DNA of 64,000 nt from Paenibacillus oceani (GTDB taxonomy: Bacteria > Bacillota > Bacilli > Paenibacillales > NBRC-103111): NCBI RefSeq assembly GCF_014705615.1, contig NZ_JACXJA010000043.1, positions 1 through 64,000 on the forward strand. The letters run 5' to 3'. Position numbers and translations under genes: made by a program. The first letter of the stretch is position 1; each line of letters starts with the position of its first letter. Below are positions 51,379 to 61,493 of this stretch, in pieces. The notes under the pieces were generated by a model that worked only from the letters and a program-made list of their open reading frames with translations, made no database searches and was not told the origin of the DNA.

Positions 51379-52344
51379 TTATTTCACCAGCGTCGTATCG
51401 TCAGCGTTAGCCCATTCGGCCATCGAGCCTTCGTAAGGACGAATATCCTGGAACCCGAGCAGACGCAGCGTGAAGTAGGAATGCGCTCCGCGAATGTTCG
51501 TCTGGCAGTACGGAATGATCGTTTTTTCCTTATCCGTCACTCCGGCTTTCGTGTAAATATCGTTCAGGTCTTTGTAGCTTTTGAACTTCGGCACCCCGTC
51601 CGCCGGAGTCTGGTCGATCGCCTCGCTCCACTCGGTGTTGACTGCGCCCTTGACGTGTCCGCCGTTTTTGTTGCCGCGCAAATCTTCGCCGGAATATTCC
51701 TTCGCCGAGCGGGTGTCGAGCACTGTGCACTGGGCGAGATCGGCGCTCAGCAGTTGCGTTTTGGTCGTAATCAGCTTGTCGTTAGGCTGCGGAGCGAAAT
51801 TGCCCCTGGTTACCGCCGGAACATCCGTCGACACTTCCTTGCCGGCAGCCGTCCATGCGGCATAACCGCCATTAAGAATCTTTATTTTATCTTTCAGACC
51901 GTAATATTCGAGTGCGTAAAAAACGCGTGTTGCGCCGTTGCCCGAAGCTTCGTCATACACGACGATCGTCGAGTCGCTGTTGATCCCGGCCTTTTGAACC
52001 AGCTCGGTGAACGCTTCTTTCGAGACGATCGAATTATTTTTGGAATCTTTCAGCAGGCCCGAGTTGATCGACACCGCTCCCGGAATATGTCCCTGCTCGT
52101 AACCTTTGGAACGGGCGTCGATAATTTTAACCTTTGCGTCCTTCGCATTCGACTCTACCCATTTCACATCGGCAAGCAGCTGTGCATTCGGATACGGGTC
52201 CGTCGCTTTGACTTCCTGAACCGCCTTGTTGCCTGTGTTCGAGCCCCCCGCCGCATTCGTTGCGCTGCCGTCCGGCTTGCTGCTGCAGGCCCCGGCAATC
52301 CCCGCAAGTACTACCAATGAAAGAAGTGCCATTTTCTTTTTCAT
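51379..52344 (-). CDS. Lipoprotein with two rhodanese domains
   Basis: A 321-residue exported sulfurtransferase with lipobox AGAC (Cys20) and a Ser/Gly/Asn linker. The first rhodanese domain (about 50-165) has VKIIDARSKGYEQGHIPGAV but no catalytic cysteine. The second (about 180-321) ends in the active loop IPYCQTNIRG. This matches thiosulfate or mercaptopyruvate sulfurtransferases, but placed outside the membrane. As first gene of the operon with a TsuA-like importer, it probably prepares extracellular sulfur donors for uptake. AAGGAGAG supports the ATG. Confidence 0.92.
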   Translation of the reverse strand: MKKKMALLSLVVLAGIAGACSSKPDGSATNAAGGSNTGNKAVQEVKATDPYPNAQLLADVKWVESNAKDAKVKIIDARSKGYEQGHIPGAVSINSGLLKDSKNNSIVSKEAFTELVQKAGINSDSTIVVYDEASGNGATRVFYALEYYGLKDKIKILNGGYAAWTAAGKEVSTDVPAVTRGNFAPQPNDKLITTKTQLLSADLAQCTVLDTRSAKEYSGEDLRGNKNGGHVKGAVNTEWSEAIDQTPADGVPKFKSYKDLNDIYTKAGVTDKEKTIIPYCQTNIRGAHSYFTLRLLGFQDIRPYEGSMAEWANADDTTLVK

Positions 52345-52466
52345 CGAATCTTTCTCTCCTTCCGGACCTTCTGCATCTTGCGCCCTATATCGTTTCCCTA
52401 GTATAATACACCTATCCCGAGTGTGTTACAAGGATTAATTTCAGCTAATCGATTAGGAGAATTGCA

Positions 52467-53543
52467 ATGAGACAAAGGAAGCGGGTTATCGCAATCGGAG
52501 TAGCGCTCGTCTTGATTCTGAGCGGATGTGCGATGGAGACGAAAGAACAGGCTCGCCAGCGTCTGTCGGCGGGCGGGGACAATAAGACGGGGGTAGCGGG
52601 CGCCGCGGCGCCGCAAGGAGAGGCCGGGAAGCTGACGGCTGTCCAATTTTATGTGCCTAGCGAGAAAGAGAACAAGCTGTCGGTCATCGACGTGCCGACC
52701 GGCAAAGTCGTAGGCTCCGTCCAGCTGTCGGAAGCGCCGGCGACGGTCGTCTTCTCGAGTACGATGCGGGAAGCGTATGCGGCCAATATGAACAGCAGCA
52801 CGATCTCCTTCATCAATACGCAGACATTAAAGGTGGAGAAGGAAGTCCCGGTTGGCCCGATGCCTCACGGGATCGTGCTGTCGCCGGACAACAAGACGCT
52901 GTATGTCGCGGCCGTGGCGGACCAGTTCGTCTATCTCGTCGATACGAAGGCGGGCAAGGAAGCCGGAACAATCGATCTGGGAGCCGGGGCGAAGACCAAC
53001 TACATGGCTTTGTTCGGCGACAAGCTCTATATTAGCGATCATGAGAATCATAAGGTGTACGTCGTTAATGTGAAAACGAAAGAAAAAGTGCTTACGATCG
53101 AAACCGGCAAAACGCCGCGAGCCGTCAAAGTAAGCGACGACGGCAAGAAGCTGTTCGTTCCGACTGCCGGGGACGGCAACCTGGAAACGTACAATACCGA
53201 GGACGGCAAGCTGCTCTCTAAAATTCCGGTCGGAGCCGGCGCCACCGATGTCGTCATCGCGGAGGACGGACAGAGCGGCATTGTTACGTCCATGGAAGGC
53301 AATTCGGTCACGTTTGTCGACCTCGCAGGCGGCAAACCAGTCCAGACGATTCAGGATTTGCCGGGTGCCCGCCATATCGCCTACAATCGGCTGCAGTCCA
53401 AAGCGTACGTCACGCTCTCGGGCTCAGACGAGGTCGCCGTCATCGATACCCTGACGCGTCAGACCGGCGAGAGAATTAAAGTAGGAACGATGCCGCACGG
53501 CATTCAGCTCAAAGCATTACCCGGCATCGGCGGCAGCTGCTGA
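52467..53543 (+). CDS. YVTN-type beta-propeller lipoprotein
   Basis: A 358-residue lipoprotein with lipobox LSGC near residue 20. The rest is made of about seven 40-residue propeller blades of the YVTN/40-residue class (NKLSVIDVPTGKVVGSV, STISFINTQTLKVEKEV, NHKVYVVNVKTKEKVLT, DEVAVIDTLTRQTG). Such surface propellers bind metal, heme or proteins; the partner here is unknown. AGGAGA precedes the ATG. It is divergent from the sulfur operon across about 120 bp and could share regulation with it. Confidence 0.88.
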   Translation: MRQRKRVIAIGVALVLILSGCAMETKEQARQRLSAGGDNKTGVAGAAAPQGEAGKLTAVQFYVPSEKENKLSVIDVPTGKVVGSVQLSEAPATVVFSSTMREAYAANMNSSTISFINTQTLKVEKEVPVGPMPHGIVLSPDNKTLYVAAVADQFVYLVDTKAGKEAGTIDLGAGAKTNYMALFGDKLYISDHENHKVYVVNVKTKEKVLTIETGKTPRAVKVSDDGKKLFVPTAGDGNLETYNTEDGKLLSKIPVGAGATDVVIAEDGQSGIVTSMEGNSVTFVDLAGGKPVQTIQDLPGARHIAYNRLQSKAYVTLSGSDEVAVIDTLTRQTGERIKVGTMPHGIQLKALPGIGGSC

Positions 53544-53556
53544 ACCGCCCGATCCG

Positions 53557-53600
53557 AACAAACAGCCTCCTTTCACAGTAGTGAAAGGAGGCTGTTTGTT
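53557..53600 (+). terminator. Terminator of the propeller gene
   Basis: A perfect 20-bp stem: the arms AACAAACAGCCTCCTTTCAC and GTGAAAGGAGGCTGTTTGTT flank a 4-nt loop (AGTA). The tail TTTGTTATTG is only moderately T-rich. The arm also contains the sequence AAAGGAGG, but no start follows at proper distance. Confidence 0.88.
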
Positions 53601-53709
53601 ATTGTCCGTTCTCGGCCCCGCCATACCTGAGAACTTCTGCAGCGGTGCATGTTTCGGGCAGAAATGGGAAAGCGTACTAAGTGATCGATCATTACGGATA
53701 GAAAGTGCG

Positions 53710-54825
53710 ATGCCCATGAGCAGGTCCAATAGCAAAATCAACTTTTTGCAATTATGCATGATTCTGATGCTGATGAACGGCTTGACTGATCACGTCATCA
53801 TTAATCCACTGCTGCTGGATGCCTCCGGACGCGATGCATGGATTGCAGTCATCTGCACCGCATTCTGGTTCCTCCCTTGGTGCGCGCTGATCGTTTACAT
53901 TATGCGCTCCGCCAATGGAGAAAGAATCCAGCCTTGGTTAGCCAAACAGACTTCTCCGGTCATCTCCTGGTTGCTGCTAACCCCTATCATCTTGCAGTTG
54001 TACTTGATCGGGGGAATGACTGTTGAACAGACGGTCACCTGGACGGCCACGAACTATTTGCCTGCCACCCCGACATCGGTGCTGACGATCGTCTTGGTGC
54101 TGGTATGCCTGTATGCGGCCAATTACGGACTCAAGGCCATTGCGATCAGCTCCGGCATTTTGCTTCCGACCGTCATCGGACTCGGTTTTTTTGTAGCGAT
54201 CGCCAATATACCTGAGAAAGACTACGGCATGCTGAAGCCTTTTCTCGAGAACGGCTGGAAGCCTGTCTATCATGGAATGGTGTTTGCCGGGGGCAGCTTT
54301 TCGGAACTCTTTTTAATTCTGCTATTACAACACCGTCTCAAATCGGGGATCAAATCTTGGAAGCTGATGCTTCTTGCCCTGATCCTCATCTACATCACGT
54401 TAGGTCCTATTGTTGGCGCTATTACGGAATTCGGTCCCCAAGAAGCGGCGAAGCAGATGGTATCTCCATATGAACAGTGGCGTCTGGTCCGATTGGGCGA
54501 TTATATCGAACATGTCGATTTTTTATCCGTCTACCAGTGGCTGGCCGGCGCAACCGTACGGATCAGTGTGGCCATGTTTTTGCTGGCCGACCTGCTGCCC
54601 ATTCACAGCCCGAAAGTCCGTCAGCTCTTTTTGTGGGGGCTTACGTTAAGCTATGTTGGCTGTATATTGTTTACGAATTCTCAAAATGCGCTCTATTTGC
54701 GTATTTACCAATCCTATTTTCCCATAACGCTTGTAGTCACACTGCTGCTTAGCGTTGTAACTACCGGCATAGCGTTCTGGTCAAGGAAAAAGGGGGAGAT
54801 CCGGCATGAACGAACCGATTCCTAA
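53710..54825 (+). CDS. Spore germination permease, GerB family
   Basis: A 371-residue integral membrane protein of the amino-acid-permease-like GerB group with about ten helices (for example LLLTPIILQLYLIGGMTV, VLTIVLVLVCLYAANYGLKA). In spores it sits in the inner membrane as the transporter-like subunit of the A/B/C germinant receptor. The start is not certain: ATG 53710 (MPMSRSNSKINFLQ) or ATG 53716; the frame open to 53581 runs into the upstream terminator. Its end overlaps the GerA-type gene by 20 bp. Confidence 0.88.
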   Translation: MPMSRSNSKINFLQLCMILMLMNGLTDHVIINPLLLDASGRDAWIAVICTAFWFLPWCALIVYIMRSANGERIQPWLAKQTSPVISWLLLTPIILQLYLIGGMTVEQTVTWTATNYLPATPTSVLTIVLVLVCLYAANYGLKAIAISSGILLPTVIGLGFFVAIANIPEKDYGMLKPFLENGWKPVYHGMVFAGGSFSELFLILLLQHRLKSGIKSWKLMLLALILIYITLGPIVGAITEFGPQEAAKQMVSPYEQWRLVRLGDYIEHVDFLSVYQWLAGATVRISVAMFLLADLLPIHSPKVRQLFLWGLTLSYVGCILFTNSQNALYLRIYQSYFPITLVVTLLLSVVTTGIAFWSRKKGEIRHERTDS

Positions 54826-56296
54826 CCCGCCGACTATTGTATGGACGGAACAGAAGCTGAGAAATATATTCGCTTTATCTTCAGACGTCAAAGTTCATTC
54901 GTACCGCTTTGGTCCGCACAATGAACCGTCTGACGTCGTATTGGTTTATACGGAGGGGCTGTGCAACAACGAAGCGATCGGCAGAACGATCCTCCCCTCC
55001 CTGCATCAGGCCTACCAGCAAACGAAGTTCGCCGATATCGGCTCGAACAGGCTGTTTGGGCTTTTGCCCCTCATTCCTTTCGAGGGCCAGACCGAAATCG
55101 ATAACATAACGATTTCCGTTTTCCAGGGCAATCTGGTTCTTCTGTTCCCCGATCAAGGGGAGTTGTTCCGGATCGACATCGGCAGTCGCCCCGAACGAAA
55201 CCCGGAGGAATCCAGTACGGAAATTTCGATCAAGGGGCCGAAGGACGGCTTTATCGAAGACATTGCCGTTAACGTCGCACTGATCCGCAAGCGAATCCGA
55301 AGCGATACGTTGTGTTACGAAACGACGCTTTTGGGACGGCGGACGAAAACGAAAATCGGACTTCTCTACATCCGGGACATCATCTCGCCGAAGATCTTGA
55401 GCGAGGTCCGCTCCCGGCTCGACAAGATCGATGTGGACGGCATTTATAGTGTCAGCCAACTCGAAGAGGCGCTTTCGGACGCCAAATATTCATTGTTCCC
55501 GTTGTTCGACAATACCGGACGCCCGGACTATGCGGTCGCAAGTCTGCTCGCCGGCAGATTCGTCATCATAGTCGACGGGATTCCGCTTGTATTAATCGGT
55601 CCCAGCAACTTTGCGCTGCTCTTGAAGTCACCGGAAGATATTCACTTTACTTACCAATATACGACGTTTTCCCGGCTCATCCGTCTGACCAGTTTCCTGA
55701 TTGCCATCTATTTGCCGGGCTTTTGGGTAGCCCTGTCCGCGTTTCATCAGGATCAGATTCCGTTCCGCCTGATGGCAACCATTGCAGTGGCCCGTCTCGG
55801 GCTTCCGCTATCCGCCCAGATGGAGATGTTCCTGTTGCTCGTCATGCTGGAAATTTTCAGAGAAGCGGGGGTACGCCTTCCAAGCAGCATCGGGCAAACC
55901 CTTACGGTAGTCGGCGGATTGATTATCGGAGATGCCGCGATCCGGGTAGGTCTCGTATCGCCATCTGTTGTCGTCGTAGGCGCGTTAACAGCGGTTGCGG
56001 GAGCAACACTGGTCAATCAGACGTTAAGCACGGTAGTAAGCGTAATCCGATTAACCATCTTTTTGCTCTGCTCGATGATCGGCATGTACGGGCTCATCCT
56101 TTCGATGATTCTGCTTACGTTTTACATGTCGAGACTGCATTCGTTCGGCGTTCCATACCTGGCTCCTCTCTCTCCGCCTATCTTTAAAGATATGCTGTCC
56201 GCGTTTTTGCGCATACCGTGGAGCAAGAGGAGAACCCGGCCGGTGACACTTCATACGACCGATTCGGACCACTATAGCAAGGAGGAGGAGCCTTGA
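54806..56296 (+). CDS. Spore germinant receptor A subunit, GerA family
   Basis: A 496-residue protein of normal GerA length. The large soluble N-terminal half (about 1-285) contains YTEGLCNNEAIGRTILPSLH and LPLIPFEGQTEIDNITISVF. The membrane half has VTTS-type helices such as LTSFLIAIYLPGFWVALSAF, followed by VARLGLPLSAQMEMFLLLVM and GGLIIGDAAIRVGLVSP. AAGGGGGAG precedes the ATG. It recognises nutrient germinants with its B and C partners. The gene order here is B-A-C. Confidence 0.93.
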   Translation: MNEPIPNPPTIVWTEQKLRNIFALSSDVKVHSYRFGPHNEPSDVVLVYTEGLCNNEAIGRTILPSLHQAYQQTKFADIGSNRLFGLLPLIPFEGQTEIDNITISVFQGNLVLLFPDQGELFRIDIGSRPERNPEESSTEISIKGPKDGFIEDIAVNVALIRKRIRSDTLCYETTLLGRRTKTKIGLLYIRDIISPKILSEVRSRLDKIDVDGIYSVSQLEEALSDAKYSLFPLFDNTGRPDYAVASLLAGRFVIIVDGIPLVLIGPSNFALLLKSPEDIHFTYQYTTFSRLIRLTSFLIAIYLPGFWVALSAFHQDQIPFRLMATIAVARLGLPLSAQMEMFLLLVMLEIFREAGVRLPSSIGQTLTVVGGLIIGDAAIRVGLVSPSVVVVGALTAVAGATLVNQTLSTVVSVIRLTIFLLCSMIGMYGLILSMILLTFYMSRLHSFGVPYLAPLSPPIFKDMLSAFLRIPWSKRRTRPVTLHTTDSDHYSKEEEP

Positions 56297-57441
56297 GATC
56301 GATCGGAATTGTGCTCGTGACGGTGATGGCCGCATTGCTGCTAACGGGATGCTGGAACTCCAAGGACATTCAGAAGATGGCCTACGTCACTGCGCTCGGC
56401 TTCGATTATGCGGATGGCAAAATTGTAAGCTACGTGCAGGTTCTCAACTTCTCCAACGTTGCCAAGGGGGAGACTTCGCAAGTCGGCAAATCCGTACCGG
56501 TATGGGTAGGCAAGGGGGAAGGGATTACGGTTACCGAATCACTTACGGACATCTACTCCACGTCCCAGATTCGAATCTTCTGGGGGCACATCAAGGCGAT
56601 TGTGTGTACAGAAAGTTTTATGCAGAACGGGCAACGCATCAAGGAAGCCTACGATATGGTGAACCGGTATCGCGAAATTCGCTACAACGTGCTTCTGTAC
56701 GGGACGAAAGATAATTTGCGGGATATATTCATTCAAAAATCGCTGCTCAACTTCTCGCCGATCGATACGGTGATGAGCACACCCTCGCAAATTTATACGC
56801 AGCGCTCCTTCATCCTCCCGGTATACGGATTCAAGCTGATCGCCCATTTCAACGAGGCCGGCTCGCCGATCATGCTGCCTTCCATCACGGTGGCCAAGGG
56901 GGACTGGACGGAGGATCAGAAAAAGAAGTCGATGCTGCGAATTAACGGCGCCTACTTTTTCCGAAAGCTGGATATGATCGGCTGGCTCTCCGAGAACGAC
57001 CTCGCCGGATACCGATGGGCGCAGCAAAAACTGGAGCGATCGCCGATCAATGTGCCCGACAATGCCAACCCTGCCGTGGCGCTCGTTCTGACCAAGCCCC
57101 GGTTTAAAGTAACGACAGTTATAAACGGAGATGTGAAATATAACATCCACGTCAAAATGCAAGCCTATCTGGACGAAATGACACGGGATATTACGGAAAA
57201 GGAAATCGAAGATCAAGCGGCGCAAGTAGTCAAGGAAGAAATAATGGCCACCTATAAGAAAGGACTGCGGATTCAGGCCGATATCTTCAAACTTGACGAG
57301 GTGTTGTACCGGAACCATCCGAAATTGTGGCGGGAACGCCACGAAAGGGGAGCCTTCCTGTTGACACCGGATTCGATCAACGAGATCGTCGTGAAGATCA
57401 GTCTGCTGCACACCGGCAAATATAAAGGGCGAGCCGATTAA
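56293..57441 (+). CDS. Spore germinant receptor C subunit, GerC lipoprotein
   Basis: A 382-residue lipoprotein with lipobox LTGC (Cys20) and the typical GerC start CWNSKDIQKMAYVTALGFDY. It anchors to the outer face of the spore inner membrane. Its C-terminal domain includes MTRDITEKEIEDQAAQVVKE. AAGGAGGAG precedes a TTG start that overlaps the GerA stop (TTGA), so translation is coupled. The operon ends at the hairpin 57519-57556. Confidence 0.93.
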   Translation: MRSIGIVLVTVMAALLLTGCWNSKDIQKMAYVTALGFDYADGKIVSYVQVLNFSNVAKGETSQVGKSVPVWVGKGEGITVTESLTDIYSTSQIRIFWGHIKAIVCTESFMQNGQRIKEAYDMVNRYREIRYNVLLYGTKDNLRDIFIQKSLLNFSPIDTVMSTPSQIYTQRSFILPVYGFKLIAHFNEAGSPIMLPSITVAKGDWTEDQKKKSMLRINGAYFFRKLDMIGWLSENDLAGYRWAQQKLERSPINVPDNANPAVALVLTKPRFKVTTVINGDVKYNIHVKMQAYLDEMTRDITEKEIEDQAAQVVKEEIMATYKKGLRIQADIFKLDEVLYRNHPKLWRERHERGAFLLTPDSINEIVVKISLLHTGKYKGRAD

Positions 57442-57518
57442 AAACTCCTGCGTAAGCGATAATCCGCTCCTTGAAGGTTGCTTCTCCCGGGGCTCCTCTT
57501 GGTCGCGGAAACGCACAG

Positions 57519-57556
57519 AAGCGCCCCCGGATTCATTCAATCTTCCGGAGGCGCTT
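57519..57556. terminator. Shared terminator of the ger operon and heparinase-like gene
   Basis: AAGCGCCCCCGGA/TCCGGAGGCGCTT forms a 13-bp stem with one mismatch and a 12-nt loop between two converging genes. T tracts are short on both strands. Confidence 0.7.
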
Positions 57557-57561
57557 TGCTG

Positions 57562-60500
57562 TTAACGGACCGACACGTTGCCGATGCGGAACGTATGCAT
57601 GCCCTGCCATTCGAGGAACGGATGCGAGGTCATTCTCGAGCTGCCGTCGGGCCTGTAATCCCAGCCCGGATCCGTATGATCCAGCACGATCCACGCCTTT
57701 CCGCTTTCGCGGCGGATTTCCTTCACTTTGTAGCCGTGAGTTTTGCCGTCGGGATGAGTGACGACAACCGTGCTGCCCGTATACGATGCGGGCACGGCCG
57801 TTTCGGTAACGATCGCATCGGCCGGATCGCCGTTAACGATTCGCATAACGTCCGTCACCGTCCCGGTCGCCGGCCCCGGACCGGTTAGCGTTTCACCGCC
57901 TTTGCGCAGCAGTGTTCCTTCCGAGAGCACCATCTTCGTCACCGTCCCGTTCTCGGTTCGGATAAAGCCGTATTTGCCGTTCAGCTCCATGTCCCCTACC
58001 TTCAGCGTCGCACCGGGCTCCGACGAGCTCAGCACCGTATCGGTTATCGCCCCGTAACGGATTTGCAGCGCAACCCCGCCTTCTTGGGGCAGGTCGGGTA
58101 CCAATTTCTCAACTGATTCGATTTTCGGACCCGCTCCCTTGTACGGCTCGATGATATGGACGAAGGTGCTCGACAGATTGGTGCCGCTCCTTCTTACGAC
58201 CAGCTTCGGCATCCAATACTTGACCGCTTCGGTATTGATATCTTTAGATGTGCCGGATAGACGGGTCGCCCGAAGCGAGGGCGAGCGGCCGATAAACAGT
58301 TCGTTCTCCCCGCTTGCGTCCGTAAAACCGGTAATCGCAAGCTTCCCTTGATCTGTACCGTTGTCGCTCGTCTCGAGCGTAACCTGATAGCGGCCGTCCG
58401 GAATTTCCGCGCGCTGCACATCCTGCACGTAAATATAACCGTAATAGTTTCCTTGCGCGGAACCGGTGTCGTTCTCGGATTCGGGCATCGTCACCTGCGT
58501 CCCTTCCGGGAGCAAATAGGGGCCGTAAGGCTCTATAGCCGCGTCGGTTGTAAATACGCCGTCGCGGTTCGCATCGCCTCCGAGGGTATATTCGTGGCGG
58601 CTGCCGCCCGCTATGCGGAACAGATCCACCACATAGCCGTCCTCCGCCGACTCGCCGTCTCCGAACGGAATGACCCAGGGCTCCCTGCTGTATTCGTCCG
58701 TTACCGGGTAGGCATCCGGCTGGCTGGCCCGGACGATCTGTACGCCGCTGTCTCCCGTTACCAGCGACTCGATCCGCCCGCCATGCAGCCCTTGTCCGCT
58801 CAGCTTCATATCCGCCCCGTCGACGATGACCATGTTATGCGCAAGCGTCGAAGACGTCCATCTCCGGTAAAACGTATGCGTATACCCGATATCCGGAAGC
58901 AGCTCCTGTCCTTGCGCGAACAGGGTTAAGTTTAACGGATCGTAGTGGTTGTGGCCATCTTTCGGCGTGAATTGCAAATAAGTTTGCAACTGCCGGCCGC
59001 CCGTTCCCAGCGCAAGCCGGGATATGCCCGAGCCAGGCAGCAGATAGGAGCCGAGATCGGTGCGAGGCAACGCGGTTTTCTCGTTCGCCCACGTATCCTG
59101 AATGGGTACATAACTGCCGTTCGGATAAGCGACTACGTTTTTCATGTTAAGCGCATTGCCGAGCGCGGGATACGTCCCCGTCATATCGACGTTGTCCAGA
59201 CGCTGGCCGTCCCTGGGAGACAAATAGCCGGTGGGGTCGCTCCACCCTTTCGCCTCCTCCATGCTTTGCACCAGACCGTTAATCGACTGATTGTGATAAG
59301 ACAGCGTCACCTCTTTCCAGAACCCGTCGGACAAAAAGTTGTTCGCAGCGAAGTCCTGTATGAGATCCACCGCCTCGTGCATGTACGCAGGCTGTCCCGA
59401 GGCTTTGGCCATCCGGACCAGACCGAGCCAGGTCGTATACTCCATATTGTGATTCAGCACCGGGAACGACCGGACGAAGTCGAAGGACGGCTCAAACACC
59501 GTCTCCACAAGCTTCTTCTCGACATCGAAGCCAAGCTCCGCGCTTAATAGCGCAAAAGCATTCGTCTTGCGCACGTCGCGGTAAGCGTTGATCAAATAAC
59601 TCATATTCGTCATTTCGCCGGTATACCACCGGTACCATACTCCGCCCCAGTAATGGTAAGGAGGCCCGCCGACGACCGGATAATTGGTCCAGTAATAATC
59701 GTTGGTCGGCAAATATCCGGCGTAAACGTCGGCCCACCGGTTCAGCAGAAGGGCCGCTCCAAGCGGATCCGTCGCCGCGATTTTAGCTGTCTCGCGCAGC
59801 GTGTAGTCTTTCTGGAAGTACCATAGATGGGCGGTCAGAAAATATTTGCGGCCTTCGCCGTCTTCGTAATACGGGTATTCGACCGTTTCGCCTTTTCGGT
59901 TCGTTACGGTCAGCTTATGCGTCTCCGGGTATGTGCTGTTCGGATAGACGGTCCCGGTCGTCTTCGAGACGATCTGATTCGGGTTCTGCACGTTCCAGCT
60001 GTACAGCTGATACGGGGAAAGCGTCGGATTTTCCGGAAGTCCGGTAAAGATAAAGCCGGTCTTCTCCGGAATCAGCCGCATCACGGTTTCGACATGACTG
60101 GAAGCCGGCGCATTCGCCACTTCCCGGATCGGCCCCGCAGGGAAAACGATCCCCGAAGCTTGCTTATCCCCGGCTTCGATCAGCGCGTTCCGGTCGAACG
60201 ACAGCTCAAAGTAATGGTAGATGCCGTTTCCTTGGCGGAAACCGGCCTGCAAGCGGTATTGTCCCGCCGCCAACGGTTTCGGATGATTAAACGTAAGAAA
60301 AGTTTGCCCGCCCAGTTTCTCCACGGCAGGCGGCTCCAGGCGGGTCGTTACGCCATCCGGCGATATCCACGCCAGGCGCACTTCCGTCCCGTTATGAATC
60401 GCATTGCCGTTCACGGCGAATTGTTTCGTCGTGTAGTTCACATAGGTGAGCTTTCCGTTCGGGGGCTGCCACCGCTCGGTACGGCTGCCCGGCGCGTCAT

Positions 60501-61269
60501 GTAAGGGAGGTGTGCTCACAAAGTATAACGGCGCCATGCGGGACTCGTTCAGCACATGAGAGACAAGGCTGATCGAGCTGCCTCCCTGATCCACGATGTA
60601 GGAGCTGCGGATCGGCGCCCAGGAGCTGAACGGCTCCGAGTTGATTCCAAAATAACGCATCAGGTTAAATGACCACATCTCTCCCTCGGCCGGCTCCGTC
60701 TTCCCGAGCGATTGGAAAGGCACTCTCACTTCTGCCGTCCAGGAACCGGCCCCCCGGCCGATCTGAACCGCCGCTCCCTGCAGTTCCTTTACCGCCGTCC
60801 CCCAATTACTGCGGATCGGACGGTCCCCGCTCGCGATCGGGATTGTCAGCCGGTATACGTCGGCACGGGCCGTTCCCGGGGCCAGCAATACCTCCACTAT
60901 TTCCGTGTCCGGGGCTGTCCCCGGCTGTTCATAAAGTCCCTCCAGACCTAAATATAGATTGGCATCATCGTACAGCAGATACAGCTTGGTACCGGACCCG
61001 GCCGGGCGGTTGTCGAACATGGTGACGAAGCCGTCCGCCTGAAATGCCGACTGCCATAAAGGCTCCATTGTTCCGTCTACGGCCGGAACGTGTCCGGTCT
61101 GCGGTACGATAGCTATGCGGTTGGTGAAGCTTAACACCTCGCTGTCCATCGTTTGCCCTCCTCCTCCGCCTGCGGGCGCATCCGGTTCCGCCCAGGCGAG
61201 CTGAACAACCAGAAGCGACCATACGCACAGACAGATACTCCATACCTTGACGGATCGTCTCCTTGACAT
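57562..61269 (-). CDS. Secreted heparinase II/III-like polysaccharide lyase with CBM9-type domain
   Basis: A 1235-residue secreted protein. A signal peptide (residues 1-28, ending QLAWA) precedes a CBM9/DOMON-like beta-sandwich (about 50-240: VPAVDGTMEPLWQSAFQADG, then LYDDANLYLGLEGLYEQ and WTAEVRVPFQSLG). A region with alpha/alpha-barrel character follows (about 400-720). The C-terminal heparinase II/III-type sandwich starts at DGHNHYDPLNLTLFAQGQEL and FYRRWTSSTLAHNMVIVDGA. It should cleave an acidic polysaccharide by beta-elimination outside the cell. GGAGGTGGG supports the ATG at 61269. It appears monocistronic. Confidence 0.85.
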   Translation of the reverse strand: MSRRRSVKVWSICLCVWSLLVVQLAWAEPDAPAGGGGGQTMDSEVLSFTNRIAIVPQTGHVPAVDGTMEPLWQSAFQADGFVTMFDNRPAGSGTKLYLLYDDANLYLGLEGLYEQPGTAPDTEIVEVLLAPGTARADVYRLTIPIASGDRPIRSNWGTAVKELQGAAVQIGRGAGSWTAEVRVPFQSLGKTEPAEGEMWSFNLMRYFGINSEPFSSWAPIRSSYIVDQGGSSISLVSHVLNESRMAPLYFVSTPPLHDAPGSRTERWQPPNGKLTYVNYTTKQFAVNGNAIHNGTEVRLAWISPDGVTTRLEPPAVEKLGGQTFLTFNHPKPLAAGQYRLQAGFRQGNGIYHYFELSFDRNALIEAGDKQASGIVFPAGPIREVANAPASSHVETVMRLIPEKTGFIFTGLPENPTLSPYQLYSWNVQNPNQIVSKTTGTVYPNSTYPETHKLTVTNRKGETVEYPYYEDGEGRKYFLTAHLWYFQKDYTLRETAKIAATDPLGAALLLNRWADVYAGYLPTNDYYWTNYPVVGGPPYHYWGGVWYRWYTGEMTNMSYLINAYRDVRKTNAFALLSAELGFDVEKKLVETVFEPSFDFVRSFPVLNHNMEYTTWLGLVRMAKASGQPAYMHEAVDLIQDFAANNFLSDGFWKEVTLSYHNQSINGLVQSMEEAKGWSDPTGYLSPRDGQRLDNVDMTGTYPALGNALNMKNVVAYPNGSYVPIQDTWANEKTALPRTDLGSYLLPGSGISRLALGTGGRQLQTYLQFTPKDGHNHYDPLNLTLFAQGQELLPDIGYTHTFYRRWTSSTLAHNMVIVDGADMKLSGQGLHGGRIESLVTGDSGVQIVRASQPDAYPVTDEYSREPWVIPFGDGESAEDGYVVDLFRIAGGSRHEYTLGGDANRDGVFTTDAAIEPYGPYLLPEGTQVTMPESENDTGSAQGNYYGYIYVQDVQRAEIPDGRYQVTLETSDNGTDQGKLAITGFTDASGENELFIGRSPSLRATRLSGTSKDINTEAVKYWMPKLVVRRSGTNLSSTFVHIIEPYKGAGPKIESVEKLVPDLPQEGGVALQIRYGAITDTVLSSSEPGATLKVGDMELNGKYGFIRTENGTVTKMVLSEGTLLRKGGETLTGPGPATGTVTDVMRIVNGDPADAIVTETAVPASYTGSTVVVTHPDGKTHGYKVKEIRRESGKAWIVLDHTDPGWDYRPDGSSRMTSHPFLEWQGMHTFRIGNVSVR

Positions 61270-61308
61270 CTTTTCCCACCTCCATCATTTGGATCGCAGG
61301 GGACGAGA

Positions 61309-61322
61309 TGTAAGTGCTTTCA
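61309..61322. promoter_or_regulatory. cre-like element upstream of the lyase gene
   Basis: TGTAAGTGCTTTCA differs at one position from TGWAANCGNTNWCA. It lies 40 bp upstream of the lyase ATG, where it could cover the transcription start and give glucose repression. Confidence 0.5.
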
Positions 61323-61493
61323 GTTTCGCAGGGCCGATATCGTCTGCGATCTTACCGTCAAAATATCACATTGGGTCTCATGTGACAAGGACGCAAATTC
61401 ATCTTTATTTCAAGCTTTTGTGGTACAATCGGTATATCTCTTGTTTCATTCGTACCGTGAATTCTACCCTTCATAAATGGGAGCCTCTTTGCG

